Positions 1-11,500 of a stretch of 64,000 nt of DNA are shown here, one piece after another. The notes beneath the pieces are model-generated. The model made no database searches. It saw only the letters and a list, made by a program, of their open reading frames with translations, and had not been told where the DNA came from. The stretch spans positions 1,231,001 to 1,295,000 of the forward strand of contig NC_135556.1 of assembly GCF_964340395.1 (NCBI RefSeq), written 5' to 3'. Each line of letters starts with the position of its first letter. Position 1 is the stretch's first letter. Position numbers and translations under genes: made by a program. Source of the stretch: Glandiceps talaboti (lineage: Eukaryota > Hemichordata > Enteropneusta > Spengelidae).

Positions 1-29
1 TAAAACATTCCGTGTGTAAACCACGCTCA

Positions 30-500
30 CGCAACCCCTGAGAGCATGCAGCTGGTGAATGGTAAATTCACGTAATGCATTCGATCTAGTAGTAGTAGCA
101 AAGCTCAAAAGAAAGTTGAAGTTTTAGTGAGAATGAAATGGTGACATGATGATTTGAATTTATCTGAGTGAAGTTTTCAGCAAGGACCGTCTACTGATGT
201 GGTCTTAGACTCTGTTTGATTATCTCTTCGCCCATGAATGGAAGGGGCTTTGCCGTAATGGCCGTCATGTATTGATACAAAACCTGTCTAACCCGTCTGT
301 TAATAAGTAACCAATCACGTGGATAGATAATGATAACAGCACATAGTTTCTAAACTACCCAAGACGTAGTCTCCAAATCAGGAAATGGCCATGGGGCTTA
401 TGAAACTGTTTATACGTTTTCCATACGTTGAATCATATTCAGGTCTCACTGCACCAAGAGATTTAGATAATAGTTACAAGTACGAACTGCGACTACATAT
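30..500 (+). repeat. Left arm of a long inverted repeat (partner about 5910-6345)
   Basis: This stretch matches the reverse complement of about 5910-6345 with moderate divergence. Examples are the run around 300-345 (accaatcacgtggataga) against 6085-6105, and the 'tctaaactacccaagacg' run at 349 against 6042-6059. The arms are separated by about 5.4 kb. The outer boundary of the left arm may lie outside the window. It may be part of a foldback transposon or an inverted segmental duplication; no coding content is seen in the arms. Confidence 0.6.
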
Positions 501-839
501 TTTTTCTTCATTGCAATGATAACCGTACGTTGTAACAGTAAGCCTCATACGGTCCCTCTTTATGACACGTCCCCAGAGACACATATATGCAAAAAGTTGC
601 GTTCCCAATGTCAATTATGGCATGAAATACACACAAATAACGAGTTAACGTGACTCTTAAGTTATTCAATCAATCATCGAATTCAATACATCATATAGTT
701 ACATATATACACAGACACCATTAATTTAGGAATGCATGGATATGGGCTACCAGTCATTGCTCTCGGGCTACCAAATTTTAAAGATGGTAGCCCACCTGGG
801 CTACCAAGAAAAAAAAACGAATTTCGAGCCCTGTACATG

Positions 840-1170
840 TATCTGAGCTAACAGATTGTGTAAGTGGGTGTATTTCTTTTTGTGACGACTGCACCATCCC
901 ACTGAAGACAGTTAAGATATATGCGAACAATAAACCTTGGGTTACCAAAAATATCAAGCACATATTAAACAGTAAGAAAAGAGCTTTTGAAAAGCAAGAT
1001 ATCAATGAATTGAAGAAAGTGCAGAAGGAGCTTAAGAACGAGATCAAGAAGGGCAAAGAAGCATTTAAACGGAAAAGCGAAGACAATTTTAAGTGTAACA
1101 ACATGAAGAATGTCTGGGAGGGTATGCGTCTTATGAGTGAATACAAGGACAAGAAGGGAGGAGTACCATC
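840..1170 (+). mobile_element. LINE (CR1/L2-like) ORF2 fragment, linker between endonuclease and RT
   Basis: One open + frame reads through motifs typical of the segment between endonuclease and reverse transcriptase in CR1/L2/jockey-like non-LTR elements: 'NNKPWVTKNIKHIL', then 'SKKRAFEKQDINELKKVQKE', then 'NNMKNVWEGMRLM'. No RT catalytic motif follows, so it is a truncated, isolated fragment. The family call rests on recognising the KPW...KKRAF...VW.G pattern. Confidence 0.7.
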
Positions 1171-2095
1171 AGAAGTACACAGTGTTCACGTTTGTGTGCC
1201 CAAGACATTAGAGAGGTTTAGATGCGCATATTTCTGTGTGTTCGTAGCATCATAGTCACATGATTCAAAGCAACCCAGGCGTACTGTATCAGACAGTGCT
1301 AAGTCAAAATGGCAGTCTACACGTAACTGTATATGTTAAGTCTTTGTCATTTTTCTTCTATTAAATGTCGTATTTTTATAACAGCGGTCGGAAGCAGAAC
1401 TGTAAACTGACTGTTCAGTTTTCCATTTGGGTAGTTGAAGGAAAAATGGCAAAAATACTGACAAATACCGACATGTTTAGAAAACAAAGTCATGTGTTTG
1501 GCCTTCTGGAGAGAAGATGCCAATGCACACATGTACATTCCAATGTCTTTCTCATTTGTGTTCTGAATGTGTAACTAGTGTTACAACTTTGTATGTGTCA
1601 TTACATGTACATGTATGCCTGCACAATAATGCTCCCATACATGTACATGTATGCATTCTAACGTGCATCTTAAACCTCTCTGTTGATGTAGACTGCCAAG
1701 CAGCATCATGAACTGTAATCGAATCCCGGAGTCATATTCAGTAGTAGGACAGTGTTCATGATAACTCAAAAACTATAAATTTTAGTGTAACCGTGATTCA
1801 ACTACCACAATACCAATGTTTTTGCCCAGTATTTAAATCAAATGGAGTGGTGAAATTCATAATATACACGACAAATACGTGAATCGGCATGGAGTTCCAA
1901 TTACCAATACTGTCGTCCGAATACTAAGTCATCAGTGTAGGGTAATAAATTCAAGAACCATGACATCTATAAAGTTATTTCTTATTGTAAACCCTCTTGA
2001 ACAAAAACACTAAGGAAAATGCCTAAGCAGCAATGATGCAGTGTTTATCCAATAGTACATGTATATCGTCAAATAACATGACCCTGTCAGAAAAC
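1171..2095. other. Non-coding stretch, no gene seen
   Basis: Only short unsupported ORFs occur here. The palindromic motif acatgtacatgtatgc recurs near 1603-1650. Nothing resembling an exon with both splice sites was recognised. The missing first exon of MRPL22 could lie here or left of the window, but I could not identify it. Confidence 0.5.
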
Positions 2096-2099
2096 TGCA

Positions 2100-2450
2100 A
2101 CAGTGAGTGTAATTTGTGGTCCAGTTGCTGTTTTTGGCAGTCGATACAAAACACAGGTACAGGTCACGCCAGGCCAGGTCCAGATACAAATCAACTAAAT
2201 ATTTTTTGGGGAGGATTCACATTCAGATCCAAACATGTGAATCCATTATTATATTTGGTGCCGATTTTTAATTAGTTGTCAGGTTATTTTTTCTCAGCAT
2301 TTCGTCATCAGTTATCTTTGTTTTCAAAATCAGCTAGTAAGTAGTGTCTTCTTTTCTAGGAATTACATTTTTCACATAGATTTCATACTCATTCTTGTAC
2401 ATACTGGGTGCATTCAACAGTAAAAACATTTTGCCAACTTCAGAATGTTG
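2100..2450 (-). repeat. Dispersed repeat, copy 1 (inverted partner 32090-32410), with coding-like tail
   Basis: This matches 32090-32410 in inverted orientation over about 320 bp. On the - strand it carries an open frame (ATG at 2429, stop at 2334-2336) containing 'YKNEYEIYVKNVIPR'. The other copy keeps the same peptide with mostly synonymous differences. I do not recognise the family. It could be a fragment of a transposon ORF or a duplicated host exon. Confidence 0.55.
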
Positions 2451-2753
2451 CACATGAAAAACAAATAAGATGGCAGACACTTGTACAGAAATTAGTATCA
2501 TGGCATTCCTAACTTTACTCTGCTTTATGCTTGAACAAATGTAATTCCACAATAAAGCCTCATGAAAGATTTTAATAGTACTAAAAAAGTGTATGATTAA
2601 AGAAACCATGTATATTGGCGACTACATCAGTACATTAATTCTAGTCCCATCTCCTATAAGGCCAGTCAATCTTCAGGATCCATATCTGCATAGTCTGTAG
2701 TATAGGAGTATATGATTCACCACAAGATTTACACTTTGTCCTGTATCCATCAG

Positions 2754-2901
2754 ACACCCAGCATTCTTGTGTGCGTCCACCACTATAACATGTAGTAGGA
2801 TACATACATCACCATTGACACTGTCACGGCCTAAGAAGTGGGAAGCCAGAAACAAAATAGTATATCCACCACAGGTAGAAGGACAACCCGCAATGCTTGC
2901 T
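2754..2901 (+). CDS. MRPL22: MRPL22 (mitochondrial ribosomal protein uL22m), first recognised coding exon
   Basis: uL22m is a protein of the large subunit of the mitochondrial ribosome; in the uL22 family a long beta-hairpin lines the nascent-peptide exit tunnel. The frame reads 'IHTSPLTLSRPKKW' then 'EARNKIVYPPQ', matching the conserved N-terminal part of animal MRPL22 (HTS..L..S.KWE, NKIVYPPQ). The exon ends in phase 0 at a consensus donor (gtaagt at 2902). The acceptor is taken as the AG at 2752-2753, preceded by a pyrimidine-rich run. An alternative acceptor about 40 bp downstream would also keep the conserved part. The frame has no ATG, so an upstream exon with the start codon and mitochondrial presequence is missing, not recognised here or outside the window. 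Confidence 0.8.
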
Positions 2902-3074
2902 GTAAGTATAAGGAAATTCTTAACAATTTCAAGATGACGATTATTTTATTAATATTATAGTCACACAAGTGTGCTTCACGACATGTGGACTGTGGGGAAA
3001 TAATTGACTGTTTAGGAGTAACCTACACTTTGTATGATAGAGTTTGTTCATTAACTGATTCCCAAAAACAACAA

Positions 3075-3720
3075 CAACCCTGATGTTATCTTTGCAATAT
3101 ATGTGATCATTTGGTTGTTGTCATGGCATGGTCTTGTTGCTCGGCATATTTGCACACACTTTTTGAGTGTTTGTTCATTTGTCTAAGAATCCCTGTTATC
3201 TTTGTGAAATACACCATCGTTTGGCTGTTGCTATGGGCATGGTCATGGTTGCTAGGGTAAATGCATACATTTTTGGAATGTTTACTCACCAGATGTTATT
3301 TAACCCAAATATACTACCATTTGGTTGTTGCTAAGGGCGTGGGCATGGTTGCTAGGGCTAATTGTGTCAAAATATTTTGAAGAAAATCTGCAGAATAACA
3401 CTTCTAGAAACATATCACCAAGTTTCAGTCTCATTGACCAAGTACTTTTTGAGATAAGTTTTTGACCGAAATTCACATTTTTACACCTAATTTACATATC
3501 ACTGATGAAATCGTTATATGCTTAATATTTCTTCATCTATACACCCCCAGATGCATCCCCATTAAATTTCTGCCCAATCTGCTTGGTAATTTAGGAATTA
3601 AAGATTTTTTACCAAAAAGACACATTTTTAGCCCTAATTTGCATATCAATGATGGGATCATCATGTCATGAACAATTCTTAATCTAAACACCCCTAAGAT
3701 TGTTTCCACCAGACTTCAGA
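3075..3720 (-). repeat. Composite dispersed repeat family A, inverted copy
   Basis: The copy is in - orientation relative to those at 7.7-8.6 and 29.7-30.8 kb. It shows reverse-complement units such as gcatggtcttgttgct and ggttgctagggtaaatgc, then the 'ccaagtttcagtctcattgacc' block and 'ctaatttgcatatcaatgat' units. It lies in an MRPL22 intron. No ORF is supported. Confidence 0.7.
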
Positions 3721-5900
3721 CTACTAAAAAGAAACAGGAAATGGGGTATCTGAAATATAAAATGTAACAAAATAAATATGAAAACAAAGCAGTAAAAAAA
3801 CACAGCAAAGGCTAAGGCTTAAAAAAATGTAAAGGCCCATTCGTAATTGTCAACAACTTTCAACATGTGCCAGACATAACATCATCTGATATTTAATTAG
3901 GCAAGTGTTCTACTGATAACTCAATGTGACACGGCAAAATAAATTGTGTAAACCGGAATTGTAGAGTTATTAAACTTGGAAAAAAATATATTTTGCTAAT
4001 CAAAACTGAAAAGGTCTTGTCTGAAAAATGTTCAATCTCATTGACAGAGACACAGAGGGCTAGCATCTTCAAACATTGTTGTCCGCCGGCGATGTCAAGA
4101 TTCCCTGCGAAACCATTACCCTCTCCTGAATAACTAGATTCATTGACAAAAATAAGCCATTATTAGGTAGAAGACATCACAAAATATTTCTTTTTATCAT
4201 TTGCTTTTGAAAATTCGCAATGTTTCATGGTTAAAAATGATTTTCAAAACTGCAAAATAACCTCATATCTCGAGTGTAACAAAAAATTAAACAAAATATG
4301 AAATTTTACGAAGTCTGGACTACAATCTCATGACTGCTTTTCTTACATATATGGTAAGGCTTTTTAGCAAAAGAACTTTGACCTCAACTAGTTGAAATTG
4401 CTAGATTACTGGAGTAAAAACATGGCTGCCACAACTGCTGATTGTCAATTTTGACATGGCGATTTCACCACCAATTTTGATCGTACAAAATCAAAACTCC
4501 ATAAATGAACCAAAAAGTACTTCCCCTTTCAAAATGAGGTAATTTTAATTTTTATAGTGATTATTATCATTTTTATTTATGATTGATGATGTCAAAAATC
4601 GTCCCCTACGGTGACAGCGTACGCTAGCAACTTTGTCAGTTTGGATATCCTACAGTGGAATGTACCATACTGTAGAAGGGCTGCAGTGTTCGGATTTGTG
4701 CTGAAGTCTGCAACCCTGTTTCACTTATTGTTGAGGGTGCACAATGCATACAATTTAGAGTATATATTACATTGCTTGCTGTCTGCCGTCAATGGTGTCT
4801 TTTGAAACGTGGCAGTTTACTTCAGTCTAGTGGACTGATTTCCAATATGGCATCAGTCACAATGCTCTTTACATTATTTAAATTTTTTTCCAAGGCATTT
4901 CCCAATTAATTCCACTCCTGACTGACTTATAGCTACCCATGGTCCAGAGATTGTGCAAATCAAGTCATTTCTACAAATGTACCATTATTTACTCATGTCT
5001 CCACAATTAGAACTACCCTGATTAAATTCAAAACATTATCTGTACATACCAACCAAGTGTTATTATACATTACATACATGTTTACGAATACCAAATCTAT
5101 GCCCGGTACTGCAATGACGAGCAAAATGAGCAATGACGAGCAAAATGAATGCGCAATATCACATGGCTGAGTTACCGTTGTCACGACTGAAAGCTACATT
5201 GTGTTGATTGATTGATTGACAGTCTTTCTGGGACTTATTACAGTATCTTGTCAAGTCAGATCAAGAGATCGGTGAAGTTGCCTACGTCGGGTAAATAGAA
5301 TACGACGTAAATATCAGATGAGGGAATATTGTAACAAATGAATGTATCGTCCAATCCAAGACTGAATCACAACAACATCTCGTCCATGTCATAATGTGGC
5401 ATGCATCAACAATTTGTACCAATCCAAACTGTCAAATTGAAACGTGTCATCAAGTCATCATGGTGTGGCTTTTCTGTGAAAAAGCACATTTCGAGCAACG
5501 GGAGAAATTATGTTATCGTTTGTACAAATTAAACGTTTTCAATGATATTTTACTAGATCCATGTGATACTGCATATTTGTGGCATTAACGTCTCTCATAA
5601 AAATGCAATTTGGGCACTACTTTCCCTAGTCGACGAATTGAAAAGATGTTTCGTGTGTACAATCAGTGTTTCCTCTGGGTCAAAAAATTTACTAGCAATT
5701 TGGCTAATTTGCCTCAAAATTTATTAGCCAAACCAGACTTTCAATTAGCCAAACTTTTGCGATAAAAATGAACCTATATAAATAAAGACAATGACGCAAA
5801 CTTGTATGTTTTTACTCTGTTTATTTACATACATTTTTCATGTCATGTCGGCAAACGTACGGTTCTCATCTTTACTTTGAAGTTGTAGCACCAAATATCA
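3721..5900. other. MRPL22 intron sequence, no gene seen
   Basis: AT-rich non-coding sequence. Only short ORFs without recognisable homology occur (for example 4611-4805 and 5394-5588). A run around 5690-5755 repeats gctaatttg/attagcc words. No convincing exon or named repeat was recognised. Confidence 0.5.
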
Positions 5901-5909
5901 AGGGTTTAA

Positions 5910-6345
5910 TCAGTTCTCATTGTAACTATTTTCTAAATCTCAATGTGCAGTGTGACCTGTGAAATTTGAATATGGCCCATCGTATGCATAACGTTTCAAC
6001 AGTTTCATGTGCCCCATGACCATTTCCTGACGTGGAGAGCACGTCTTGGGTAGTTTAGAAACTACGCGATGTTATCATTACTTATCCACGTGATTGGTTA
6101 CTTATTAACAGACGTAGTGTGAAAGGGTTTCCATCGATAGAACGGCCATTACGGCGAAGCATCTTCCCTCACGAGTGAAGCGATGATCAAATGGACCACA
6201 TCGTTGGACAGGCTATGCTGAAAACTTCACTTCGATAAATTGAAACTGCCACGTCACCATTTCATTCTCACTAAAACTGAAACTTTTTCTTTTTGAGCTT
6301 CGTTACTAGAATTTACCGTTCACTACACCATGCTCTTCATCTGCT
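5910..6345 (-). repeat. Right arm of a long inverted repeat (partner about 30-500)
   Basis: Reverse-complement match to the window's left end, including the blocks around 6042-6110, 6140-6160 and 6250-6300. Point differences and small indels are common, so the pair is old. Confidence 0.6.
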
Positions 6346-6879
6346 TTGCACGTTATAGTGTAACGTTCAAGAATAAACGACTATCTTCGTGTATTACGAG
6401 TTAACAGTGCATAGTGGAAGGGCCCGGTAATAAAGACGACTCATCTTCCATTGCCCCTTGTATGTGACGAACTACTTGATCAAATTTTACAAGCATGGAT
6501 CGCATGATCAGATGCTGAAAGTTTTACACAACCGAACTTACAAGTTTGTTGGATGGGACGTTATTTGCATTGCTGATGTAACAATTTTATGGTTTATTTA
6601 ACTTTTGAGGAATGCACAATGTGTACACTTCCTTCTAAATGTAATATAATGTAGTTTAAATTACGGATGTTCCACGTTGCGCCAAAGAAATTACAAGCAT
6701 TACGCATAGGTTTTCTGGTGCCCTATTCTAAATTGTATCAAAAATATTCTCACCAAATGCAGATTTTATTTGCATTTTGCGATTTGGCGAGCGGGCAGCG
6801 GAAACACTGACAATGTTGTGATATTTTCACAGTTTCAAAAAGCAACATTGTATATTGAGGTGGACTCTCAAAAGAAATG

Positions 6880-8640
6880 AAAGTGAGGCAAAAGGGGAAT
6901 GTCTGTCTGTGTGTCTGTCAGGCGTCCGTGTGTGTGTGTGTGTGTGTGTGTCTGTCTGTCTGTCTCACCATTTTCTTAAAAACGTCTGGCTCAATTATAA
7001 TGTAGTTTAGTACCTATAATGTTTGGGGTAATGGCTAGACCTGAATAGTTTTTGAGCGAGATCTGTTCATGTTAATTAGGGAAATTTGCATATCAATGAA
7101 ATCAACTAATTAAGCAATATCTTAAGTTTCTTAAGCATACTTCAATTTCAATATAATTTAGTATATTCATTAAACATAACAACATACATTTGTCCTATAA
7201 AATATTTTTATGTACCTTACAGCGTTAATGAATAATTTGCATAATTAATTATTTTTGGTAATTAGGCTATATCTTAAGAATGCATACTTCAATTTCAATA
7301 TGATTTACTTCATACATTAAACATAACAAAGTTTATACGCCCTTTTAATTTTGTTGATGTACCATTACAGTGTAAATAACTAATTTGCATGATTAATGAT
7401 TTTCGGTAATTAATATATACATGTACCATAAGAATGCATACTTAAATTTCAATATCATTTAGTACATAATGTTAACCATAACAAAGCAGATAATTTTAAT
7501 GAAAAATTTGCATAATTAATGATTTTAGGTAACTAGGCTGTATCTTAAAAATGCAAGCTTCACATTTTGTGTAATATGGTACATATATCAACCATAATAA
7601 TATGTACCTGTCCTATGAAGTTTGTTGCTACAACTTTTACCTGTAATGAGTATTTTGAATAATGAATGATATTCAGTAATTGTTCAAATCAAAATGATCT
7701 CTCATGAATGAGATTTTTGGTCAAAAACTTAAACTCAATAACTACTGGGCAGATTGGGCTGAAATTTGGGTGAAACAGTCTTCAGGGTGTTTTTACTAAG
7801 AATTGTTCATGATATGATGGTTCCATCAGTGATATGCAAATTAGGGCTACAAATGTGTCTTTTTGGTCAAAAATCTATAATTCCAAAACCACTGAGCAGA
7901 TTGGGCTGAAATGTAATGTGAACGCATCTAGGAATGTATGGACGAAGAAATATTAAGCATACAATGATTCCATGAGTCATATGCAAATTAGATGTAAAAA
8001 TGTTCATTTTTTGTCAAAAAACTATCTCAAAAAGTACTTGGTTAATGAGTCTGAAACTTGGTGAGATGTTTCTGAAAGTGTTATTCTGCAGATTGTCTTC
8101 AAAATATGTTGACAAAATTGGCCCTAGCAACCATGACCACACCCTTAGCAACAACCAAGTGGCAGTATTGGTTAAATAACAACATCTGGTAGGCAAGTGA
8201 GTAAACATTTAAAAAATGTATGCAAATATCCCTAGCAACCATGACCACGCCCATAGTAACAGCCAAACAGTAGTGTATTTCACAAAAATAACAACAGGAA
8301 GTGAAAGACAAATGAATAAACATTCAAAAAATGTATGCAAATGTACCTAGCAACAAGATCATACCCATAGCCACAGCCAAATGATCATGTATATTGCAAA
8401 GATAACATCAGGGATTCATAGGCAAGTGAACAAACATTCAAAAAATATATGCAAATTTGTCTAGCAACATGACCATGCCCATAGCAACAGCCAAATGCTA
8501 GCATATGTTGTAAAGCTACATACATGGTTGGATAGGCAGCTGGATAGTCATTCAGCAAATGAACATATATACCTAGCATGGATCAGCATGTGCATAAACA
8601 TTGATAAAAACTGTGCCATTAGCACTATTTTTATACTAAG
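6880..8640 (+). repeat. Composite dispersed repeat family A, long copy with internal tandem units
   Basis: Starts with a gtctgtctgtgtgtctg microsatellite. It then carries about six AT-rich units of roughly 110-125 bp (7020-7700, repeating aatttgcataattaatgatt and a 'cttaagaatgcatacttc'-like word), then 'gggctgaaatttgggtg' units (7690-8100). It finishes with units built on cctagcaaccatgaccac and catagcaacagccaaatg (8100-8580). The same blocks in the same order recur elsewhere in the window. No ORF is supported. Confidence 0.75.
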
Positions 8641-8664
8641 ATTTCATTAAATTTTTACTAATAG

Positions 8665-8730
8665 GAGATCCATCATTGTAGACGACAGATAAAGTACAGT
8701 CCAAGAAAGATGTGGTATGTTGCAACATTT
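8665..8730 (+). CDS. MRPL22: MRPL22 second recognised coding exon
   Basis: A 66-bp phase-0/phase-0 exon that reads 'EIHHCRRQIKYSPRKMWYVA' then TF. It matches the conserved uL22m segment with HCRRQIKYS and MWY. It is flanked by an AG acceptor at 8663-8664 and a gtaag donor at 8731. The preceding recognised exon ends in phase 0 and the next begins in phase 0, so the frame is continuous. Confidence 0.88.
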
Positions 8731-9205
8731 GTAAGTATACACTTGTGTTTCTCTTGTAATACATGAGTTTACATTGGGTAAAACATAGTGAAATGTCTTT
8801 ATTATCCATCAGTCACACCATAAGTTGTCACAATCACTAATCAGGCTTCTCTAAAAATAAAACAACTCAATTTATATATCTAATATCTTGGGTAAGTTGT
8901 ACCAATATATAACACACTTGATATCATTGCTAAATATTTACACTACCAAACAGAAGCGGATTCTGGTTAAGCTTTTATCCACCTTAAATTTGATACATTG
9001 TAGCAACATTGAAAAGCTTAGGGAGCTTTAAGGTTTTTAATAATCAAGAATGAATTAAACCTGTCTTTCAGACATGCATGCATGGGCCAAACCTGGCACA
9101 AATGTCGGATGTTGTGGTCAGCATTTCACAACTTTCATGGTACTGAATAGCAGCCAATTTGTCTAAAAAATTCAGATTTTGCCCACTACCTAGACTGAGA
9201 CCTCA
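8731..9205. other. MRPL22 intron, non-coding, upstream of the gypsy insertion
   Basis: AT-rich sequence with no ORF or repeat recognised beyond short words. Confidence 0.5.
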
Positions 9206-9299
9206 TTTGAGTGTCTACATTCATACACATGTACATGTATTATCGTATTAACCTCATTTGAGTGTCTACACTCATACACATGTTCATGTATTATCATAT
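9206..9299 (+). repeat. 51-bp tandem repeat, left part, split by the gypsy element
   Basis: About 1.8 copies of a 51-bp unit (cctcatttgagtgtctaca, catacacatgtacatgtatt) end exactly at the LTR boundary. The same array resumes at 15872-16090. The retrotransposon therefore inserted into an existing minisatellite. Confidence 0.85.
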
Positions 9300-9693
9300 T
9301 GTTACGACGTTTATAGTTCGACTAGGATCTTCCGAATTGAATGCAGTCACTACAGTCAGGGGTCACTCGGGGTCATGCAATCACACTAAAAGATGTACAC
9401 GTCACTCAAGGAATGCAACAGATGAATCCTTTAACTTTAATGCTCACCGGTCTGAATGCTCACCATCTACATTCAGTGGGTTACAGTGGATGCAGCACTA
9501 GTAAACTCACACCAGAAATGGCGGTTGAGTTGTCAGGAATCACTAAACTTGACGCACCATGTCTCAGCTACGTAACTACTCTCCAATTGTCTTATCTGAG
9601 AACCCAGAATCCCTTGTGTCTAACTTACAAGTCATATATGCGACAGCGCCATCTACGACCACTTTCCAATGTCTTAAATTGCCATGCATCACA
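9300..9693 (-). repeat. 3' LTR of the gypsy element
   Basis: A 394-bp direct repeat of 15478-15871. On the + strand it runs from TGTTACGACG to GCATCACA, so both ends have the TG/CA dinucleotides. It follows the purine-rich tract in the element's orientation. Confidence 0.95.
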
Positions 9694-9706
9694 CTGCCCC
9701 CTCCTT
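9694..9706 (-). other. Polypurine tract of the gypsy element
   Basis: On the - strand AAGGAGGGGGCAG lies directly beside the 3' LTR, the expected place for the primer of plus-strand DNA synthesis. Confidence 0.8.
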
Positions 9707-9898
9707 AAATCTTATCTGCCCTCAGATAATAAACAAGTATTTCACTATGTTCTGCTGCATGAATAACAATAACAAACGATAAAATAACAAACAACAACAA
9801 AAAAGAGTAAGTGTCTATTGAAAGTTCTGATCAAGGGTTCATGGTATCGTTTATGGAATCACATTTGGAAAGTTCACATAAATGTTCAACAATCGCAG

Positions 9899-10985
9899 CT
9901 ATAATTCTTCAACGAGGCGTCTAGGAGGCCTTCCCCGTCTTGCACTTCTTCTCAAACCAGATCTTGTTTCCGGTAATGGGTTATCAACACATACATCCGA
10001 TGACTGCATCTGGAAATAATCCTCTCCAATTAGGCTATCTATACCAAAATCTGCAGAAATATTGGCATCATCACCATCCTTTGCATTAACGTTCCCATCA
10101 CTGGCAATCAATGGCTCCTTGCTTTCATCAGTGGCACTCTCTGCTGGATATTCTCGATGAACACTAGACTGAGTAGTGGTATTATCGAGTTCCCTTGGAA
10201 GCCAATCTGGTCTCCAGTCACCCCTGTATTTCCACAACCTGTCTCTGTGGACTATCTTTTGTTTAGTACGGGGCCCCTTCTGAATCCGGTAGACGACATC
10301 ATTTATACACTTCACAACTGCATAAGGACCCTCCCATGGCTTAGACAACTTGGGCGAGACGCCCTTCTTGCGTTGTGGGTTATATAACCATACACCATCC
10401 CCAGGTTGTAGCTTTGGCTGACCTGCTCTGATATCATAGCGTTGTTTCATACCCTCACTAGTCTTCCTGATGTTTTTCCTGGCAAAATCATGAACACTGT
10501 GCATTCTGTCCTGCAGCTTCCAAACATACTCAGCAGTCGGGCCTACCTCATCCTCAGGATGGCCATAGATGAGATCCACAGGAAGCTTCATCTCCCGGCC
10601 CAGCATCATCATTGATGGTGTGAAACCTGTAGTTTCATGAACGGCTGTACGGTAACTCATCAGTAGAAGGGGTAAATGCTCATCCCAAGTTTGCTGATGG
10701 TCATCCACAAACATGGCCAACTGATTTTCAATCGTCCTGTTGTAGCGTTCTACCATCCCATCTGATTGTGGGTGAAGAGGAGTCGTCCTGGTTTTGTGTA
10801 TCCCCAGGAGTTCACACATTTGCTGAAACACATTTGCTTCAAAATTTCTACCCTGGTCAGAATGCAACTCGAGAGGCACACCAAAACGACTAACAAACTC
10901 ATCCACAACCTTTCTAGCCACTGTAACAGCCTCCTGATTAGGGATAGCGAAAGCATCTGGCCATTTACTAAAGTGGCTATGAGAA
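9899..10985 (-). pseudogene. gypsy pol, integrase catalytic core end and C-terminal domain
   Basis: This last part of pol has its own frame. It contains 'FGVPLELHSDQGRNFEA' (second catalytic Asp), 'PQSDGMVERYNRTIENQL' (catalytic Glu), and a GPY/F-type module ('KPWEGPYAVVK', 'HRDRLWKY'). It ends in a basic stretch (SGLRRSARRGRPPRRL) and a stop at 9899. Integrase inserts the cDNA into host DNA. The frame joins the preceding segment only through a break near 10985, close to the 'GNRYILIAT' strand. Confidence 0.88.
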
Positions 10986-11228
10986 TATAGCGATTACCCC
11001 TCACAGTTTCAGGCAAACGACCAAGGACATCTATGGCCAACCTTTCCATAGGAGCACCTACATTATATGGACAAAGAGGGGCTCTTTTCTTGTGATATGG
11101 TCCTTTTCTCCTTGCACACATGTCACATCGCTGGCACCAAAGTTCCACAGACTGTCGGCAACCAACCCAGTAGTAGCGGTCTCTCACTCGAGCCAACATT
11201 TTACGTGAAGACCAATGGCCACCAGTCA
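10986..11228 (-). pseudogene. gypsy pol, integrase zinc-binding domain and first catalytic Asp
   Basis: This segment sits in a third frame. It contains 'GGHWSSRKMLARVRDRYYW' and 'CQRCDMCARRKGP' (the CC of the HHCC zinc domain), then 'LAIDVLGRLPE' with the first catalytic Asp. The break near 11228 falls between the two zinc-binding histidines, and the second near 10985, so the integrase is split twice. Confidence 0.85.
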
Positions 11229-11500
11229 TGTAGTTGTTTGAGAACAAAGGACTGTCGGCATTTGGGCAGTACCAGCTGTGTCTGGAGCAAGCCACCAGAA
11301 GGTTTCTCCCATCGACGATAGAGTACACCCTGACGCAACTCTAATGAGTCCCATTGTGACCAGTATGCCTTAGTGATAGGACCAAATGGAGACACAACAT
11401 TCCATGGAGGTCTGCCTTTACCCTCACTGAACCATGACAATACAGGGCCAATATCAGGATCCTTGAGCTGAGCATCGCGAAGGCTCAATTCTACCTCATC
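11229..11500 (-). pseudogene. gypsy pol, RNase H-integrase connection
   Basis: A short segment in another frame: 'LSLRDAQLKDPDIGPVLSW', then 'GVLYRRWEKPSGG', typical of the linker before the integrase zinc domain in gypsy elements. It is separated by frame breaks near 11500 and 11228. Confidence 0.8.

Noticed and set aside
2460-2530. Possible first exon of MRPL22 (ATGGC starts near 2471 and 2503)
   Set aside because: Neither reading leads to a donor in the correct phase with a presequence-like peptide, and the region belongs to a dispersed repeat neighbourhood.
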